Shown here: one piece after another, positions 6,217-8,389 of the stretch | How positions within the stretch are numbered: the stretch's first letter is position 1 | Layout: every line of letters starts with the position of its first letter | Assembly: GCA_020350305.1 (NCBI GenBank) | Contig: CP070709.1 | Location: 179,106-187,494 of the forward strand | From: Candidatus Bathyarchaeota archaeon | Lineage (GTDB): Archaea; Thermoproteota; Bathyarchaeia; Bathyarchaeales; Bathyarchaeaceae | Length of the DNA: 8,389 bases | Reading direction: 5' to 3' | Notes under the pieces: generated by a model | The model's input: only the letters and a program-made list of their open reading frames with translations | What the model was told of the DNA's origin: nothing | The model's database searches: none | Program-made: the position numbers and the translations under genes

Positions 6217-6277
6217 ATTTGAACCCGGGCGCCTGGCTCCACAGGCCTGTAGGCTACTAGGCTACCTAACTCTGGCC
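6204..6277 (-). tRNA. tRNA-His (GUG)-like gene, possibly degenerate
   Basis: On the minus strand a tRNA body can be drawn: 5' acceptor GCCAGAG (from 6276) preceded by an extra G (6277, the G-1 typical of tRNA-His), D-stem AGGT/GCCT, anticodon loop CTGTGGA with anticodon GUG, and T-loop TTCAAAT. No CCA is encoded. Several elements are poor. The T-stem CCGGG/CCTAC has two mismatches and one wobble. The acceptor has only three Watson-Crick pairs before mismatches unless a bulged C is allowed in the 3' strand. The anticodon stem has one A-A mismatch, G18 of the D-loop is A, and the discriminator is A rather than the C expected for His. A promoter-like CTAAAAG lies upstream (6291-6297, minus strand). 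It is either a divergent functional tRNA or a decayed copy. Confidence 0.6.
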
Positions 6278-6409
6278 GATCATGTGCGCGCTTTTAGTTT
6301 TTCTTCTTTCAGGCTCACTTTCTTTACCCTGCAATTCTTCCACACCTATCTTAACAATTGCACAAGAAGAATTCGGTTTAACTATGCAAGTCTCCTATAG
6401 ACACCAAAG

Positions 6410-6418
6410 TTTAATATC
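6410..6418 (+). promoter_or_regulatory. TATA-like box of the YbjQ-family gene
   Basis: TTTAATATC sits about 25 bp before a predicted transcription start near 6439, which leaves a leader of about 13 nt before the TTG at 6452. AGGGATGA (6441-6448) in that leader is a partial ribosome-binding match. Confidence 0.45.
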
Positions 6419-6451
6419 AAACTGTAGACGAACAAGGTATAGGGATGAAGT

Positions 6452-6808
6452 TTGAGCGGAAAAGAAACCTCATTAATTATTGTCACCACCCCAACAATAC
6501 CTGGCTACGAGATTACAAAAGTTCTAGGTACAGTTCACGGGATGACCGTGAGAACAAGGGGTGTCGGAGGAAAAATCGTAGCTGGAATACAAGGCATTTT
6601 CGGCGGCGAAGTAACCTCATACACTTCAGAATGTGAAAAGGCTCGAAGAGAGTCTCTAGACAGACTAATCGATAACGCCACCAGAATGGGAGCCAACGCA
6701 ATTATCGGAGCAGACTTTGAAACAAGCGACATTCTACAGGGCACAGCAACGGTTTTCGCTGCGTGGGGAACCGCAGTGATAGTAGAAACCGTCAAGAAAA
6801 CAAAGTAA
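6452..6808 (+). CDS. YbjQ/UPF0145 family protein (putative heavy-metal-binding domain)
   Basis: A 118-residue protein covering the whole UPF0145 (DUF74) fold. Family landmarks in order are VTTPTIPGYEI (11-21), VLGTVHGMTVR (24-34), GIFGGEVTSYT (48-58), the AR near residues 64-65, GANAIIGADFE (80-90) and WGTAVIVE (105-112). Family members form ring-shaped oligomers; their cellular role is not established, and the heavy-metal label is tentative. The only Cys is C61, so metal binding is not obvious here. Start TTG 6452 is forced, because a TGA lies in frame at 6446-6448 and homology begins at once; an overlapping ATG at 6445 is in another frame. Codons are C/A-rich in third position, like the M29 gene. 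It is monocistronic and convergent with the deacetylase, with 28 bp between the stops. Confidence 0.88.
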   Translation: MSGKETSLIIVTTPTIPGYEITKVLGTVHGMTVRTRGVGGKIVAGIQGIFGGEVTSYTSECEKARRESLDRLIDNATRMGANAIIGADFETSDILQGTATVFAAWGTAVIVETVKKTK

Positions 6809-6836
6809 GCCCTCAATTCCATCCATTTTTGCTAGG

Positions 6837-7907
6837 TTATCGCTTGAAGCACTTCCAGTATTTCCGTAGAATTCGTTTCAGGTTTGCAAGAGTGTTTTCA
6901 ACAGTTCTACGAGCTAAGTCGGACTCGGCCGGCGGAGTGTACGGGTCGCTTACACTGATAATTTCATAACCAATTACCCCTGCCGTGAGAGCGAACCAAC
7001 ATGGCGGCAGAACCATTGGGTTGTATCCGCTCCCAGGCATCAGGACAAGTTTGTTCTGGCAAGTTTTCTCTGCGGTATGAGCTATGGTTTGGGATAAGTT
7101 GAAGAAACCGTCTACCGTGAGTCTGAGGCCTCCAAGAGTGTCGGCAAAATGAGGGTCGCTTCCTCCATTGGCCACGATAAGGTCAGGTTTAAACTCTTTT
7201 GCAAGAGGAACAAAGATCTCTTTCAACGCGTAAAGGTAGGTCTGGTCACCTGTTCCAGGCGGCAGAGGCACATTGACATTGTAACCCTCGCCCTCACCCT
7301 TTCCGACTTGTTCGACAAATCCCGTGCCAGGGTAAAGCGTTCTTGGATCCTGATGTAACGAAATGTAAAGAACGCTTGAATCTGAATAGTAAATGTCACT
7401 GGTTCCATTCCCGAAGTGCACATCATAATCTATTATCAATGCGCGGTTAAGCCCATACTTGTCGCGGAGATGTTCCACCAGAACGGCTATGTCGTTGAAC
7501 AGGCAGAAGCCTCCGCCATAATTTCTGCCAGCGTGATGATAGCCACAACCCAACGCTACCGCACGTTCAACCCTTCTCTCATAAACCGCTCTCCCCGCCT
7601 CTAGGGCTCCACCTACTATCAGTCGAGCAGCCTCAAGGATCTGAGGAGAGACAGGCGTTTCCATGTCATATCGTTTGCTTTTTTCCGCCAGATGGAAGAT
7701 CAAGTCCACGTAGTCTTTATCGTGAACTCTGAGCAAGCCTTGTTCAGTGACCGGCTTGGGTTCCATCATGGTCACGTTAGGTAAACGAAATAGTCCTTGC
7801 TCTTCAAAAAGACGCATGGCATTGACAAATCGATCGCCTCTAAAAGGGTGACCCGCCCCTAAATCGTACTGGCAATATTTTTCATGATAGGCTATACCCA
7901 CCTTCAA
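6837..7907 (-). CDS. histone deacetylase-family hydrolase (AcuC/HDAC-like)
   Basis: A zinc-dependent deacetylase of the arginase/deacetylase fold, likely acting on acetyl-lysine proteins or acetylated polyamines in the cytosol. Numbering from an upstream TTG at 7922, the tandem catalytic His are H129-H130 (GCGYHHAGRNYGGGFC); zinc ligands are D167 and H169 (IDYDVHFGNGT) and D256 (NGGSDPHFADTLGGL); and the transition-state Tyr is Y300 (PGSGY). All are present, so it should be active. The second His of the usual DVHHG is Phe170. Start TTG 7907 (MKVGIAYHEKY) is preferred because GGAG (7917-7920, minus strand) lies 9 nt upstream and homology begins there; TTG 7922 has no such site and adds five residues. 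Full length is about 356 residues. It has its own promoter and converges on the YbjQ gene. The substrate is unknown. Confidence 0.92.
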   Translation of the reverse strand: MKVGIAYHEKYCQYDLGAGHPFRGDRFVNAMRLFEEQGLFRLPNVTMMEPKPVTEQGLLRVHDKDYVDLIFHLAEKSKRYDMETPVSPQILEAARLIVGGALEAGRAVYERRVERAVALGCGYHHAGRNYGGGFCLFNDIAVLVEHLRDKYGLNRALIIDYDVHFGNGTSDIYYSDSSVLYISLHQDPRTLYPGTGFVEQVGKGEGEGYNVNVPLPPGTGDQTYLYALKEIFVPLAKEFKPDLIVANGGSDPHFADTLGGLRLTVDGFFNLSQTIAHTAEKTCQNKLVLMPGSGYNPMVLPPCWFALTAGVIGYEIISVSDPYTPPAESDLARRTVENTLANLKRILRKYWKCFKR

Positions 7908-7970
7908 ACGGTCTCTCTCCAAATTCGTTGATCAAAAATGTTCACATAGAGCACTCTTATTCAGAAAGAG

Positions 7971-7978
7971 CTTATAAA
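7971..7978 (-). promoter_or_regulatory. TATA box of the deacetylase gene
   Basis: On the minus strand TTTATAAG within AATTTATAAG is a close match to the archaeal TATA consensus. It places transcription start near 7950 and gives a leader of roughly 43 nt that includes the GGAG ribosome-binding site. Confidence 0.55.
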
Positions 7979-8027
7979 TTCTTAAAGCTCGAACATTCCT
8001 TCTCACTATGAAAATGAAAAGAACTAC

Positions 8028-8035
8028 AAAAAAAA
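8028..8035 (-). terminator. T-tract terminator of the acidic-protein gene
   Basis: On the minus strand a run of eight T lies about 50 nt after the stop of the acidic gene, preceded by another T-run at about 8058-8063. Archaeal RNA polymerase stops at such tracts. No strong hairpin is visible. The position separates this gene's transcript from the deacetylase promoter. Confidence 0.5.
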
Positions 8036-8085
8036 GCTGTGCTAATGCGGATTGAACAAAAAAGGAAGAAATTCATGGAAGACTT

Positions 8086-8389
8086 TTAATACTCTTCTTC
8101 TGCCTCTTGCTCTTCAGCTGTCTCCTCCTCTTCTTCGCCTTGAAAAGAAGAGGTATCCTCAGCCTCTGCTTCATCCTTCACTTCAGCTTCTCCTTCGTCC
8201 GGAGTCTCCTCTAAAATTGTTTCAGCAGCAACTTCTGGCATAACCACAGGTTCTTCCGCAGCTTCCTCGGGTGGTGAGAGTTGTTCTTCTGTTGGCGTTT
8301 CAGGCGCGTTCTCTTCGAACATTTCGAATCCTTCAGTAGGTGCCTCTTCAGTTAATGTCTCTTCTGTAGAGGTTTCCTCCACAAGCGCT
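8086..8389 (-). CDS. Glu-rich acidic C-terminal tail, protein truncated at the window edge
   Basis: The frame is open from the window edge to TAA at 8086-8088 and probably begins beyond it. The GTG at 8380-8382 could start a 98-residue protein, but no promoter or ribosome-binding site can be judged. The last 98 residues contain about 38 Glu and 3 Asp but only one Lys and no Arg, with Thr/Glu/Pro repeats (STEETLTEEAPTEG, PETPTEEQ) and a terminal run ending EEEY. There is no Cys, membrane span or predicted fold; it should be disordered and strongly negative. Such tails occur on chaperones, nucleic-acid mimics and many ribosome- or chromatin-associated proteins. I do not recognise the protein. 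The reading frame is kept despite the repetitive CT-rich DNA, which supports it being coding. Confidence 0.65.
   Translation of the reverse strand, partial: ALVEETSTEETLTEEAPTEGFEMFEENAPETPTEEQLSPPEEAAEEPVVMPEVAAETILEETPDEGEAEVKDEAEAEDTSSFQGEEEEETAEEQEAEEEY

Noticed and set aside
6204..6277. The tRNA 3' end as an integration (att) site for an element carrying the polB2 operon
   Set aside because: The operon lies on the correct side of the tRNA, but I found no second copy of the T-arm/acceptor sequence within the window and no integrase or other mobile gene.
6191..6400. A + strand ORF of 69 codons after polB2
   Set aside because: It runs through the tRNA-like gene and a promoter region, has no family resemblance and reads as low-complexity Phe/Leu/Arg sequence.
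6445..6636. An ATG-started ORF overlapping the YbjQ gene
   Set aside because: It is a basic, low-complexity product in the wrong frame; the YbjQ frame matches its family from the first residues.
1..8389. CRISPR arrays, insertion sequences and rRNA
   Set aside because: No regularly spaced repeats, transposase motifs, terminal inverted repeats or conserved rRNA segments were seen on either strand.

Overview
The window looks archaeal. Genes have TATA-like boxes about 25 bp upstream of their starts, TTG start codons are frequent, the tRNA-like gene encodes no CCA end, and the centre holds an archaeal PolB2-type DNA polymerase. The mix fits a TACK-group archaeon such as a Bathyarchaeia member, but that placement is an inference and no lineage-diagnostic marker is present.

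Layout. 1-72: possible 3' tail of a truncated + strand gene, then a promoter region. 241-1350: a peptidase M29 (aminopeptidase T-like) protein that appears to have lost every metal ligand, ending in a hairpin plus T-tract. 1511-2506: an aldo/keto reductase with a complete catalytic tetrad. 2507-2927: intergenic, with a palindrome, a possible 38-residue membrane peptide and one copy of a 16-bp direct repeat. 2928-6201: a tight three-gene operon on the + strand, comprising a RecA/RadA-like paralogue without recognisable ATPase motifs, an 89-residue conserved small protein, and PolB2. 6204-6277 (-): a tRNA-His(GUG)-like gene with mismatched T and acceptor stems, its 3' end almost touching the polymerase stop. 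6452-6808: a YbjQ/UPF0145 protein. 6837-7907 (-): a histone deacetylase-family enzyme with intact zinc and catalytic residues, converging on YbjQ. 8086-8389 (-): the very acidic C-terminal tail of a protein that probably runs off the window.

The most interesting unit is the 2928-6201 operon. A RecA-fold protein without a working P-loop, a small helical protein and a B-family polymerase without proofreading residues but with part of the polymerase active site resemble, in logic, the bacterial ImuA-ImuB-DnaE2 mutasome. From memory, PolB2 (Dpo2) of Sulfolobales sits in a similar damage-induced cluster. The operon's third-codon-position composition (T/G-rich) differs visibly from the C/A-rich M29 and YbjQ genes on the same strand. 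The flanking genes look metabolic or housekeeping, with no evident functional link to the operon.
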